Counted from the first letter of the stretch, positions 46,142 to 55,075 are shown. The stretch: DNA of 64,000 nt from an uncultured Sulfurovum sp. (GCA_902727915.1 CACVAU010000044.1:46195-110194), one strand, 5' to 3'. The notes: generated from the letters alone by a model not told the origin. Numbers and translations: made by a program.

Positions 46142-47345
46142 GGGTTCCTTTTAAAAAATCAACTCTAATTGTTGTTCCTTTATCTAAAATTGATTCAACA
46201 TTAATTTGTAAGTCATACTCTGTAATAATACTTTTTACAATATTTAGCCCAATACCAAAACCCCCTTCTGAAGCATTAAAGCGTGTATAACGCTCAAAAA
46301 TCTCATTTACTTCTTTTGATTTAATGCCTATACCTGTATCACGAACTGAAAGATACTGTTTTCTTAGGGTAATATAAATAATTCCATTACGTTTGTTATA
46401 TTTAATAGCATTAGAAATTAAGTTATCTAAGACCCTCGCAATCTTAATAGCATCTATAAACAATGCTGATTCTTTTAAGTCTAATTCAAAAGTAATTTTT
46501 TTAGACCCAGCCAAAATACCAAAATACTCTACTCTATCTTGAATTAGTTCTTTTAGATCTATCCATTCATCATGAGATTCTCGATTATGACTCAAAGTCA
46601 AATAAGTTAAATCTTGATAAAGATGAGAAACCGTTTTGGCTGCAATGTTAATTCGTGCTAATTTTCTTTCATTTTTTTGCCCCATAAGTGCTTTATCCAT
46701 CATCTCAACATTGGCTAAAATAGCTGAGATAGGAGTATTTAACTCATGTGTTGTGTCTTTAATAAAATCATCCAGAAGGGTAATTGCATCTCGCATAGGA
46801 CGTAAAAAAATACTTAAAAAAAAGAAACCAAAAATTGCCAAAACCAACAATGTCAATGTCCCATAAATTATTATCTCTCTAATAGCATTATCTTTCCAAG
46901 CAAAGTCCTCATCTACTTCTATAAACAAATACTTAGCCCCTAAATAATAGTTTTCATCTAAAGGTTTCAAAAAATGTATGGAATCTTCAATACGGTAAAT
47001 ATCTCTACCAAAATGTCGAGGTTTATGTTTCATTAGTGAAAAAACTTCTAAGCCAGAAAGATTGTGAATTCCTGAACGAAACTTCGTATTTCTTGGGTAA
47101 ACACGTTCAGTAGGGTAAGTATTTTTATGTAAGTTTTTAATGGCTTTATATTGCTCATTCGCATAAGAAGATAACAGAGTACGTTGATTTGAAAACATTA
47201 ATTCTTCTTGACTTTTATAATGTAGCATCCCTAAAAGAAGAAGTAATAATGTGACTAAGGTAATATAAAGTGCTAAGAATCGAACAAGTGAACTACGCTC
47301 ACTACTTCGATGTAAACTTGTACCCTTGCTTTTTAATACTAACAA
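46131..47345 (-). CDS. Sensor histidine kinase
   Basis: A 404-residue membrane kinase. Two membrane helices (about 24-43 and 157-178) flank a periplasmic sensor of about 110 residues with no recognised fold. The HisKA motif is FIKDTTHELNTPISA, followed by the HATPase domain with LDNLISNAIKYNKRNG (N box), VRDTGIGI (G1) and GGFGIGLNIVKSI (G2). It overlaps the response regulator gene by 44 bases if it starts at 47345, so a later start is possible. The ligand is unknown. Confidence 0.88.
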   Translation of the reverse strand: MLVLKSKGTSLHRSSERSSLVRFLALYITLVTLLLLLLGMLHYKSQEELMFSNQRTLLSSYANEQYKAIKNLHKNTYPTERVYPRNTKFRSGIHNLSGLEVFSLMKHKPRHFGRDIYRIEDSIHFLKPLDENYYLGAKYLFIEVDEDFAWKDNAIREIIIYGTLTLLVLAIFGFFFLSIFLRPMRDAITLLDDFIKDTTHELNTPISAILANVEMMDKALMGQKNERKLARINIAAKTVSHLYQDLTYLTLSHNRESHDEWIDLKELIQDRVEYFGILAGSKKITFELDLKESALFIDAIKIARVLDNLISNAIKYNKRNGIIYITLRKQYLSVRDTGIGIKSKEVNEIFERYTRFNASEGGFGIGLNIVKSIITEYDLQINVESILDKGTTIRVDFLKGTLDA

Positions 47346-47976
47346 TGCGTTCCTTACCTATAATTTTACGGATATTTTTAATGTAGGTACGTAGTGCTGT
47401 ATCACTTGGGTCTTCATCATAATCCCATAGCTCTTTATAGATTCTCTCATGAGAAAGAACCTCATCTTGTTGCTTCATAAAAAGTTTGAATAGGGCTGAC
47501 TCTTTATTCCCCAAAGTCTCTGCCACACCCCCAACCAATAACTCATTTGACTTAGTATTGTATTCTATATTTTCACCAAGTTTAATCATTTCTTTTGCTT
47601 CATGAAAAAATCCTCTTCGTAAAAGTGTCTCTACTCTAATCCCTAACTCTTTAAGAACAAAAGGTTTTCTAATATAATCATCACAACCTGATTGAAACCC
47701 TTTCTCTAAATCATCAACACCATTTAAAGAAGTAATAAAAATAGAAGGTGCAACAACACCATTTTCACGTGCTTCACTTAAAAGTGTAAAGCCATCAATC
47801 CCAGGAGTATTCACATCTAAAAGTAAAAGATCAAACTTTGACTCATAAAGTGCATCTTGTGCCTCATAACCATCATAAGTACTAATAACATCATAACCCT
47901 CTTCTTCGAGAAATTCCGTTATTGTTTCATTCAAGTTTGCATCATCTTCAAGCAATAATATTTTTGCATTTGCCAT
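47302..47976 (-). CDS. OmpR-family response regulator
   Basis: A 224-residue regulator: receiver domain with LLLLEDDAN acidic pocket, phosphoacceptor aspartate in LLLLDVNTPG (about residue 54), conserved IFITS and RKPF (lysine), then a winged-helix output domain (TLGNKESALFKLFMKQQDEVLS, TALRTYIKNIRKIIG). It is the partner of the downstream kinase and is preceded by the thioredoxin gene 12 bases upstream. Confidence 0.92.
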   Translation of the reverse strand: MANAKILLLEDDANLNETITEFLEEEGYDVISTYDGYEAQDALYESKFDLLLLDVNTPGIDGFTLLSEARENGVVAPSIFITSLNGVDDLEKGFQSGCDDYIRKPFVLKELGIRVETLLRRGFFHEAKEMIKLGENIEYNTKSNELLVGGVAETLGNKESALFKLFMKQQDEVLSHERIYKELWDYDEDPSDTALRTYIKNIRKIIGKERIVSIKKQGYKFTSK

Positions 47977-47988
47977 ATTGACTACCTT

Positions 47989-48417
47989 TTAAACAAAGCG
48001 TTTTGCCCATCTAATAAGCTCTTCTTTAGATAAAGCACCTGTATTTGTACCAATCTCTTCATTATCTCTAAACATAAGTAAAGTTGGAATACTCTCAATC
48101 CCATACAATGCACCAAGTGCTTGATTTTGCTCAGTATTTACTTTTAAAAATTGTACTTGTAAAGACATTTCTTTACTTGCTGCTTCAAAAGCTGGAGACA
48201 TCTGCACACAAGGTCCACACCAAGGTGCCCAAAAATCTACCAATACGGGGATTTCACTGTTCACTAAAACATGAAGTAACTCTTGCTTACTTACATCAAG
48301 AGGTTTTCGATCTAACATAGATTCTTTACAGTGTCCACAATTTGCTTTTACATAACTATCTTTTTTAGGTATATTATTTACTTTTCCACAAGAGGGACAA
48401 ACCACTTTTACATTCAT
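47989..48417 (-). CDS. Thioredoxin with N-terminal zinc ribbon (TrxC type)
   Basis: A 142-residue thioredoxin with active site WCGPC and the cis-proline segment ESIPTLLMF. The N-terminus has CPSCGK and CGHCKE, forming the zinc-binding module of thioredoxin 2 (TrxC). The start at 48417 is chosen because AAGGAAG lies six bases upstream, and the ATGs at 48459 and 48438 add unrelated sequence. It reduces protein disulphides in the cytoplasm. It is probably co-transcribed with the two-component genes. Confidence 0.88.
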   Translation of the reverse strand: MNVKVVCPSCGKVNNIPKKDSYVKANCGHCKESMLDRKPLDVSKQELLHVLVNSEIPVLVDFWAPWCGPCVQMSPAFEAASKEMSLQVQFLKVNTEQNQALGALYGIESIPTLLMFRDNEEIGTNTGALSKEELIRWAKRFV

Positions 48418-48520
48418 ATCGAGCTTCCTTAGTTGCATATTACTACCATTATATCCCATTTAGATTAATGAATTGTCAATAGATTGTCACAATTTAAAAA
48501 AGTTATATTATTATTAGAAC

Positions 48521-49156
48521 ATGAAAAAAACATTAAAATATTTATTATATCTTTTAACTTTTCCTCTTTTAATTACTTTTATCTACAGTGTTATAGCCTA
48601 TATTTTTACCTTTTTTCCCAAAGAAGTCAATAGTGAATTCTTGAACAAAGATCAAAAAATTTTCTTACTTTATAACGAAATGCATAGTGACATAGTATTT
48701 AATATTAAAGATTTCAATTGTTCTTTATTTCCAAAATTTAAAAACAAAAAACAAGGCTATTTAGCTTTTGGTTGGGGAGATAAAGAAACCTACCTAAACA
48801 CACCTACATGGAATGACCTCCATATATTTACTGCGCTAGAAGCCCTCTTTCTAAACACTCCTACGCTTATGCATGTTAGCTATATTGAAGATATATATCA
48901 TTACAAAAATATTAAGACGATTAGAATTTCAAGTAAGCAAAAATTTAAATTAAAAACATCTATATTAGAAAGCTTTAATTTTAAAGGAAATCAATATAGA
49001 GGTTATGGAAGAAAAGATTTTTTTTATACAGCCAAAGGTAACTACAACCTTATAAATACCTGTAATACATGGACAGGAGACCAGCTAAGAGATATTAATG
49101 TTAGCATGTACTATTGGACTCCGTTTACACAATCCGTCACTACTGCTCTTCCATAA
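48521..49156 (+). CDS. DUF2459-family membrane-anchored protein
   Basis: A 211-residue protein of the DUF2459/TIGR02117 family. After one N-terminal membrane helix come the family segments EMHSDIVF, YLAFGWGDKETYLNTPTWND and NTCNTWTGDQLR, including the conserved cysteine in the latter. Function is unknown; proteins of the group are often encoded near urease or polyester genes. Its 3' end overlaps the convergent hydrolase gene by 17 bases. Confidence 0.85.
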   Translation: MKKTLKYLLYLLTFPLLITFIYSVIAYIFTFFPKEVNSEFLNKDQKIFLLYNEMHSDIVFNIKDFNCSLFPKFKNKKQGYLAFGWGDKETYLNTPTWNDLHIFTALEALFLNTPTLMHVSYIEDIYHYKNIKTIRISSKQKFKLKTSILESFNFKGNQYRGYGRKDFFYTAKGNYNLINTCNTWTGDQLRDINVSMYYWTPFTQSVTTALP

Positions 49157-50072
49157 ACTTTAAGATCTCGCGAACAACCCTATAGGGAGCTTCTTCATTA
49201 GGCATATGTCCAACTTTAGAAAAAATTTTTAACTTCGAGTTTTTTAAATCACGATGTAATTTATAGGCTGTATGTACACGTATTGATACATCTTCTTTCC
49301 CCCACAAAATAAGTGTTGGTAATAATATTTCTCTATAACGTTTTTGAATTTTTTCTATATCATCAGGAATCAACTGTTCAACACTCTCCAAATAGACATA
49401 CTTAGCATTAGGTAAAGAGAGATACAAGGAAGCTTGTTCTAAACTCTCTTTTGGAATTAAATTATTATTATAAAAAGCATACCTATAACCCTCTTGAGCC
49501 ATCCAATCATCAGAAATAGTATGAATGGCGACATATCCAATAATAGGTTGATTTAAAATACGTAACATTGAAGGTAAATATTGTTTATATGCCATGGAAT
49601 TAATTAAAACTAAACTATTAATCTTTTTTTCAATAAGTTTTTCTTTTTGCATCAACGCTAAAACCAACGCCACACCTCCACCAAAGGAACGACCTACTAT
49701 GCTAACATCTTTCAATGACTTTTCTTTCATAAAGTTAGCCACAAGCATAGCTTGATCATAAACAGAATACTGACTATCTTCAGGTTTAGGTGAAGCACCA
49801 AAACCTTTTAAATCTAAAAGTACTAAATGATACTTTTTAGAGAGCGCAGGAACTAAAAAACGCCAAGTTTCTTTACTCTCAGCAAAACCATGCAAAAAAA
49901 GTAAAGTTTTGTTTTTTGGGTTACCATATTCGACATAAGTTAAAGGTGATATTTTTTGTTTTGTCTTAACAATACGTTCTTCCCAAGTAACTGGTACTTT
50001 TTGAGCACAAGCTGTAAAAAATAGTACAAGTACTAAAGTCCAAAGTGATAAAATATAAGCGTTTTTTTTCAT
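49140..50072 (-). CDS. Lipoprotein alpha/beta hydrolase
   Basis: A 310-residue alpha/beta-fold hydrolase. Its signal peptide ends in a lipobox-like LVLFFTAC, predicting lipid attachment. LFLHGFAES is the HG-type oxyanion motif, GRSFGGG the nucleophile elbow and GHMPNEE the catalytic histidine. The substrate is unknown. It resembles the exported hydrolase at 2226 in type but not closely in sequence. It is preceded by the ThiE-like gene. Confidence 0.82.
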   Translation of the reverse strand: MKKNAYILSLWTLVLVLFFTACAQKVPVTWEERIVKTKQKISPLTYVEYGNPKNKTLLFLHGFAESKETWRFLVPALSKKYHLVLLDLKGFGASPKPEDSQYSVYDQAMLVANFMKEKSLKDVSIVGRSFGGGVALVLALMQKEKLIEKKINSLVLINSMAYKQYLPSMLRILNQPIIGYVAIHTISDDWMAQEGYRYAFYNNNLIPKESLEQASLYLSLPNAKYVYLESVEQLIPDDIEKIQKRYREILLPTLILWGKEDVSIRVHTAYKLHRDLKNSKLKIFSKVGHMPNEEAPYRVVREILKFMEEQ

Positions 50073-50089
50073 TATTCAATTTATAGTTT

Positions 50090-50629
50090 TTAACTAAAAT
50101 AGCGAATAGAAGCAAAACCTTCTGCACCATGCTCTTCACATAAGCTTATATGCTTTTCACTTATTATACCACCTAAAGCAATTACAGGTATAGAAATTAA
50201 AGAGACCATATGCGTTAATGCTTTTAAACCTTGTGGTTTACCTTTATTTGGTGTGTCAAATATCGGACTAAATGTTAACATATCTGCCCCTAAGTACTGT
50301 GCTTCTAAGGCATCTTCAAGACTGTGTGTACTAACCACAACTAACAAATTCAAAGCCTTAGCTTTGACAATATCATTAAGTTGTGTTGATTGTAAATGGA
50401 CACCATCAGCATGTAACTTTTTAGCAAGTTTATAATCCGTATGTAAAAAAGTGTTTACATTCATATGCTTTTGTGCTTCTAGCATAAATTGCTTAGCATT
50501 TAAAGCATAATTCTCAGTAGCCTTATCTCGATAAACAATCATATCTGATTTACTAGCAAAACGTTTTATGTCTGTTACTAAGGTTTCAAAATTTAAAGTT
50601 GAGGGGTCAGTAATGGCATAAGCAATCAT
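50090..50629 (-). CDS. ThiE/TenI-like protein
   Basis: A 179-residue TIM-barrel protein of the thiamine phosphate synthase/TenI superfamily: MIVYRDKA (phosphate-binding region RDK), ADGVHLQS, GADMLTFSPIFDTPNKG and VIALGGII. It is shorter than canonical ThiE (about 210), so it could be a ThiE with trimmed termini or a TenI-like thiazole tautomerase. Its start overlaps the stop of the preceding small membrane gene by 4 bases. No other thi genes are beside it. Confidence 0.75.
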   Translation of the reverse strand: MIAYAITDPSTLNFETLVTDIKRFASKSDMIVYRDKATENYALNAKQFMLEAQKHMNVNTFLHTDYKLAKKLHADGVHLQSTQLNDIVKAKALNLLVVVSTHSLEDALEAQYLGADMLTFSPIFDTPNKGKPQGLKALTHMVSLISIPVIALGGIISEKHISLCEEHGAEGFASIRYFS

Positions 50630-50892
50630 TCTGATTTACTTACAAGTGTTTCAAGAAGTTTGGTCTGTTTTTTTAATTCATTAAGGTTTTCATGTTTCAT
50701 TAAAAAATACTCTATAAGTAAGACAAAAAAAAGTCCAGGTAAGGCTCCTATTAATCCAGCGAACACAGCATACATAAGATTAATTTCTAAAAAAAGATAA
50801 AAGAAAATTGTTGCACCTGCAAAGGCAAAAGCCCAAGATGCACCCAGCAAAAAGTTTACTAGGAAAGACAAAAAAGGAGAGGAAAGTTTCAT
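50626..50892 (-). CDS. Small two-helix membrane protein next to atpB (AtpI position)
   Basis: An 88-residue protein with two hydrophobic helices (about 9-32 and 38-62) and a charged helical tail rich in Lys and Leu. It starts 27 bases downstream of atpB on the same strand. Small two-helix proteins such as AtpI and AtpZ occupy this kind of place in ATP synthase operons and assist c-ring assembly or Mg2+ handling. Sequence similarity to them is not evident, so the functional link is inference from position. Confidence 0.6.
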   Translation of the reverse strand: MKLSSPFLSFLVNFLLGASWAFAFAGATIFFYLFLEINLMYAVFAGLIGALPGLFFVLLIEYFLMKHENLNELKKQTKLLETLVSKSE

Positions 50893-50919
50893 AGGCTTTC
50901 TACTTTTGTCCTCAAAGAC

Positions 50920-51597
50920 CTAGTGATCTTCATCTACTAATACAGCACCTGCAAGGTAAACGTAAGTAAGAATCATGAAAATAAATGTTTGTAAAACTGC
51001 AAAGAATGTTAACAATGCATAAGCAGGTAGTGGTGCAAAGAATGGTACCAACATCAATAATACGGCTAAGAAAAGGTCATCTCCTTTAATGTTACCGAAA
51101 AGTCTAAATGAAAGAGAAACAATTCTTGATAAGTGAGATAAAATCTCAATTGGGAACATTAATGGTGCAAGTAACGGTACAGGTCCCATAAAATGTGCAA
51201 AATAGTTTTTAGCACCTTTTTCTCTAATACCTTCGTAATTATAGTAAATAAAAACTACTAAAGCTAAAGGAAGTGTAATGTTAATGTTTGATGTTGGAGA
51301 CTCAAACCCTGGAATAATACCAATTAAGTTAGAAATCAAAACAACAAGACCAAGTGTTAAAATAAGTGGTAAGTATTTTCTTGCTCTGTCTTTACCAATA
51401 GTATCATTACCCATAGAAATGGTACCCTGAATAAATGCTTCTAAAGCATTTTGCGCCCCTGTTGGTACTGCTTTCATTGTTGAAACAGCTGCTTTAGCTA
51501 TAAGTAAAATAATAATTGCCACTAAAAGTAAGTGTACGGCCATTAATGCTGGTCCATGCCCAGTAAAAACGCCTATAAAAGTCCATGGTGCTTCCAT
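50920..51597 (-). CDS. atpB: ATP synthase F0 subunit a (AtpB)
   Basis: Integral membrane a-subunit that forms the proton half-channels. The conserved essential arginine lies in SLSFRLFGNIKGDD and the preceding PIEILSHLSR is typical. Five to six helices span 225 residues. No other atp gene is in the window, so the a subunit is encoded apart from the F1 genes, as is common in Campylobacterota. Confidence 0.95.
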   Translation of the reverse strand: MEAPWTFIGVFTGHGPALMAVHLLLVAIIILLIAKAAVSTMKAVPTGAQNALEAFIQGTISMGNDTIGKDRARKYLPLILTLGLVVLISNLIGIIPGFESPTSNINITLPLALVVFIYYNYEGIREKGAKNYFAHFMGPVPLLAPLMFPIEILSHLSRIVSLSFRLFGNIKGDDLFLAVLLMLVPFFAPLPAYALLTFFAVLQTFIFMILTYVYLAGAVLVDEDH

Positions 51598-51714
51598 TTA
51601 TCCATCCTCTGTTAGAAAATAATTTGGTGGGATTATAGCTTAGGAAGGCTTAGTTTATCGTTATGTTAATTATAATTTTGAATTAAAAGAGATGTAGATT
51701 TTTTTTGTGTATAT

Positions 51715-51783
51715 TTGAGGCATTAATGGAACTACCTCAATGAATATTATGAAACTAGTTTCATGAGCCATCTGCTGAAGATG
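51715..51783. promoter_or_regulatory. Three consecutive hairpins/palindromes between lptB and atpB
   Basis: Reading on the plus strand: TTGAGG...CCTCAA (51715-51720/51735-51740) enclosing the palindrome CATTAATG, then the perfect 16-bp palindrome ATGAAACTAGTTTCAT (51749-51764), then CATCT-GCTGA-AGATG (51769-51783). They fill most of the gap between the lptB stop (51792) and the atpB start. They may form a terminator/attenuator for lptB or operators for atpB. A T-run on the plus strand at 51698-51707 adjoins the block. Confidence 0.4.
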
Positions 51784-51791
51784 ACTTTAAA

Positions 51792-52523
51792 TCAAAAATG
51801 AAAATTCTCTCCCAAATAATACTTAATAACATTTGGATCATTTTTAATCTCTTCACTTGTACCAGAAGCTAACATCTCACCAGATTTCATTACATAAGCT
51901 CTATCACAAATTCCTAAGGTCTCACGAACATTATGATCTGTAATCAGTACACCCATGTTAAGTTTTATAAGCTCTCGTATAATTCCTTGAATATCTTCAA
52001 CAGCTATGGGATCAACTCCGGCAAAAGGCTCATCGAGTAAGAGAAACTTTGGTTCTGCTACTAAAGCACGTGCAATCTCAACACGTCTTCTCTCACCACC
52101 AGAGAGTTGAATACCAAAACGTTTACGAATGGGTTCAATGTTAAAAAGATTTAACAAGTTCTCAATACGTTTTTCTGCCACTTTATGGTCGATTTTCATA
52201 GCTTCAGCAGCCATCCAAAGGTTGTCTTCTACTGAAAGGTCTTTAAAAATACTTGATTCTTGAGGTAAGTAACCTATTCCTAGTCTAGCACGTTTACTCA
52301 AAGGCATCTTTGTTACTTCTTCACTGTCAATAAATACTGAACCTTTTGTGGCATCTGTTAAACCACATATCATATAAAAAGAGGTTGTTTTTCCTGCTCC
52401 ATTAGGTCCTAAAAGACCCACAATTTCACGGGAGGAAACTTTAACAGAGACATCATGTACAATGGTTGTTTTTTTAATTGTTTTAGATAGACTTTTCGCT
52501 TCAAGTGTATGTATATTTTTCAT
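51792..52523 (-). CDS. lptB: Lipopolysaccharide ABC transporter ATPase LptB
   Basis: ATPase of the LptB2FGC complex that drives LPS transport across the envelope. Walker A GLLGPNGAGKTT, signature LSGGERRRVEIARAL, Walker B FLLLDEPFAGVDP and the H-loop ITDHNVRET are all present; DEPFAGVDPIAV is highly typical of LptB. It is 243 residues. Its start overlaps the tsaE stop by one base. Confidence 0.95.
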   Translation of the reverse strand: MKNIHTLEAKSLSKTIKKTTIVHDVSVKVSSREIVGLLGPNGAGKTTSFYMICGLTDATKGSVFIDSEEVTKMPLSKRARLGIGYLPQESSIFKDLSVEDNLWMAAEAMKIDHKVAEKRIENLLNLFNIEPIRKRFGIQLSGGERRRVEIARALVAEPKFLLLDEPFAGVDPIAVEDIQGIIRELIKLNMGVLITDHNVRETLGICDRAYVMKSGEMLASGTSEEIKNDPNVIKYYLGENFHF

Positions 52524-52936
52524 TAATTTTTCTCTATACTGTATTTTCTTTTCTCTTCATGTATTGTTATACTAACTGTAAAGACATCATATCCTGCATT
52601 TAAGAAAAAACTTTTAAGGGCTTCATCACCCCACTCTACAAAATGCCAACCCTCTTTGTCAAACTCCTCAAAAAGTCCAAGTTCCATAAACGCTTCATTT
52701 TCTATTCTGTAGAGGTCATAATGAAAGATATTTCCCTCATAACATTGCTGTAAAGAGAACGTTGGCGAAGTAACTTCTCCTTCAATGCCTTTTGACTTTA
52801 CAATGTTTTTAGTTAACGTGGTTTTACCAGCTGCAAGGTTTCCTGTTAGAAATATAATTGCAGAGCTTGGCAATATTTCATTTAAATATTCTACAATAAC
52901 ATTCAACTCATCTTCAGATGCTATGATTTCTTGCAT
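52523..52936 (-). CDS. tsaE: tRNA threonylcarbamoyladenosine synthesis ATPase TsaE
   Basis: P-loop protein required with TsaB and TsaD for the t6A modification of tRNA. Walker A is GNLAAGKTTL, TSPTFSL the switch region, and HYDLYRIE and FVEWGDE are characteristic. At 137 residues it is the usual size. It is co-transcribed with lptB, and the trpD gene lies upstream with a hairpin between. Confidence 0.95.
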   Translation of the reverse strand: MQEIIASEDELNVIVEYLNEILPSSAIIFLTGNLAAGKTTLTKNIVKSKGIEGEVTSPTFSLQQCYEGNIFHYDLYRIENEAFMELGLFEEFDKEGWHFVEWGDEALKSFFLNAGYDVFTVSITIHEEKRKYSIEKN

Positions 52937-52995
52937 GGGTTCTCCGTAGTCAAATAATTTTTTGTACTTAATTAATATTCTAATTTCTATAACAC

Positions 52996-53017
52996 GGTGT
53001 TTTCAGGCGAAAACACC
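52996..53017. terminator. Strong hairpin directly after trpD
   Basis: GGTGTTTTC (52996-53004) and GAAAACACC (53009-53017) form a perfect 9-bp stem with a 4-base loop, adjacent to the trpD stop codon at 53018. No T-run follows on the minus strand, so it may act as a processing or 3'-end stabilising structure, or be a dispersed palindromic repeat. It is GC-richer than its surroundings. Confidence 0.5.
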
Positions 53018-53998
53018 CTACGCAAACGAATTTGAAACTTCAGCAATGTATTCTAAATGCTTACTCGCCTGTCCAGAATTTATACATTCTTTGGTCATAT
53101 CTAAAGCTTCTTTCATATCTTTTACTGAACCATCTACAAACAATGCAAAAGCTGTGTTAAGCAAAACGATGTCTAACTTAGCATCTTTCTCTATACCAGC
53201 AAATATCTCACGAGTTATCATGGCATTATGTTCAGCTGTGCCACCCATAATCTCACCTTTACTTGCCATACGGAAACCAAAATCTGTTGGTTTAACCAGC
53301 CCACCAGATACATGACCATTTTCAACATAAGCAAATGGTGTTGTTGTTGCTAATGCAATTTCATCCATACCATCATTGGAACTTACTACAAATGCACGTG
53401 TAATATCAAGTTCAAGTAAAGCATTTGCCATACGTTCAATATACTCAGGATGAAACACTCCTAAAAGATATTTCTTTGCTCCAGCAGGATTTGTTAAAGG
53501 TCCTAAAAGATTAAAAATAGTTCGATGATCAATAGAATGACGGATAGGCATAATGTGTTTCATGGCTGGATGATGATTCACTGCAAATATAAAACAAAAA
53601 CCTGTTTTCTCTAACATCTCAACTTGTTGTTTAGGTGTTAGATTAAGATTAATGTTTAATGCTTCAAGTAAATCAGCAGAACCTGAATTTGAGGTAATAC
53701 TTCTGTTTCCATGTTTAGCTACTGTTTTACCCATGGCTGCTAGTAAAAGTGCTACAGTTGTAGAAATGTTAAAACTTCCACTTTTGTCTCCCCCTGTTCC
53801 AACTACATCAATGGCTTTTTCTCTTAGCTCATCGGTCATAGGAAGCTTAACAGAGTGTTCACGCATTACGGAGGCTGCTATGGCAATCTCTTGGGCTGTT
53901 TCACCTTTTTCATAAAGCTCAACTAAAAATGCTCTTGCATCTTCAGTACTTAACTCATTAGCAAATAATTGTTCAAATTTTTCTCTTGTACTACTCAT
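53018..53998 (-). CDS. trpD: Anthranilate phosphoribosyltransferase TrpD
   Basis: Transfers phosphoribose from PRPP to anthranilate in tryptophan synthesis. The PRPP-binding VVGTGGDKSGSFNIST and KHGNRSITSNSGSADLLEAL motifs are intact, as is RTIFNLLGPLTNPAG. Length is 326 residues. It is isolated from other trp genes in this window and starts 2 bases after the S4-domain gene ends. Confidence 0.95.
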   Translation of the reverse strand: MSSTREKFEQLFANELSTEDARAFLVELYEKGETAQEIAIAASVMREHSVKLPMTDELREKAIDVVGTGGDKSGSFNISTTVALLLAAMGKTVAKHGNRSITSNSGSADLLEALNINLNLTPKQQVEMLEKTGFCFIFAVNHHPAMKHIMPIRHSIDHRTIFNLLGPLTNPAGAKKYLLGVFHPEYIERMANALLELDITRAFVVSSNDGMDEIALATTTPFAYVENGHVSGGLVKPTDFGFRMASKGEIMGGTAEHNAMITREIFAGIEKDAKLDIVLLNTAFALFVDGSVKDMKEALDMTKECINSGQASKHLEYIAEVSNSFA

Positions 53999-54000
53999 TT

Positions 54001-54261
54001 TTATAACTCTTTTACGTATTCATCTTTTTTACTTTTAGGAATGGTTTTAGTTGTGGGTATTTGTAAAACTTCATAATTTTTCGCACCCTTAAGATACTCA
54101 ATCGTTATTTTGTCCCCAATCACAACATTTTTACTGGCTTTTGCTTTCATCTCATTGATAAAGACAACACCAGACTTTACCATATCAGAAGCTACTGTTC
54201 GTCGCTTAACTACATTTACTGCTGCTAACCACTTGTCTACACGCATACTTTTCACTTTCAA
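54001..54261 (-). CDS. S4-domain RNA-binding protein (HslR-like)
   Basis: An 86-residue protein made almost wholly of an S4 domain (MRVDKWLAAVNVVKRRTVASDMVKSG, then INEMKAKASKNVVIGDKITI). Family members such as HslR/Hsp15 bind stalled 50S-nascent chain-tRNA complexes. It is the first gene of the minus-strand run S4-trpD-tsaE-lptB. It has about 85 bases of divergent promoter space before the ThiF-like gene. Confidence 0.85.
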   Translation of the reverse strand: MKVKSMRVDKWLAAVNVVKRRTVASDMVKSGVVFINEMKAKASKNVVIGDKITIEYLKGAKNYEVLQIPTTKTIPKSKKDEYVKEL

Positions 54262-54347
54262 TAATTTTTATTTTTTCATAATCGGTGAATTTTATCAGTT
54301 TTTGTTAGTGAGTTTGCTTTTAAAGCTATATTCGATAAACTACGAAG

Positions 54348-55025
54348 ATGATAAAAACAGAAGATTATTTTAACAGACAAATACAACTGTGGGGTGAAGA
54401 AACTCAAGCTTCATTGGAAAACAAAAAAATTGCCATAATAGGGTCTGGTGGTCTTGGTTCTAGCTTAGCACTGGCACTTGGTACTTCAGGCATTGGACAA
54501 ATTGACATGATAGATTTTGACACAGTCAGTCTACATAATATCCATAGACAAATAGCTTTTACTTTAGCTGATGAAGAGAAACTGAAAGCAAATGTTGTCG
54601 TGGACCTAATGAAGTCTAAAAACCCTTTCATTAAGGCCAATGCATATACCATGCCTTTTGAAGAATTTACAAAACTTGACAAGAGCTATGACCTAATTTT
54701 AGATGCTACTGATAATCTGGGAACAAGAGAAGAAATAGACGCTTATGCTAGAAAGGTAAATACACCTTGGATTTATGCCTCTGTTGAGGAATTTAACGGT
54801 CAAGTCTGTTTTTTTGATGAAGCTTCTTTTCAAGTTTTCAATGCTTCTGACCATAAACCAGGAGGAATTACAGCTCCCATAGTTATGCACATAGCTTCTC
54901 TTCAAGCAAACATTGCCTTAAGATACTTAGCAGGACTAACAGTTGTTAAAGACAAACTTTACTACCTCTATTTTAACAACGAAGGTGAGCTAATCACACA
55001 AAAGTTTTCAATGCCTAAAAACTAA
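54348..55025 (+). CDS. ThiF/MoeB/HesA-type E1-like adenylyltransferase
   Basis: A 225-residue E1-like protein. The nucleotide-binding motif is IIGSGGLGSSLALALG, followed by IDFDTVSLHNIHRQIAF (Asp, Asn, Arg contacts to ATP) and DATDNLGTREEI. The zinc CxxC pairs of MoeB/ThiF are missing. This group activates ubiquitin-like sulphur carrier proteins such as ThiS or MoaD; the carrier partner is not in the window. Alternative: a HesA-like or t6A-cyclising TcdA-type enzyme, which is less likely at this length. Confidence 0.82.
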   Translation: MIKTEDYFNRQIQLWGEETQASLENKKIAIIGSGGLGSSLALALGTSGIGQIDMIDFDTVSLHNIHRQIAFTLADEEKLKANVVVDLMKSKNPFIKANAYTMPFEEFTKLDKSYDLILDATDNLGTREEIDAYARKVNTPWIYASVEEFNGQVCFFDEASFQVFNASDHKPGGITAPIVMHIASLQANIALRYLAGLTVVKDKLYYLYFNNEGELITQKFSMPKN

Positions 55026-55075
55026 GTTAATACTCTTGTGTTAAAATAATACAATTACTTTTTCAAGGATTAAAT

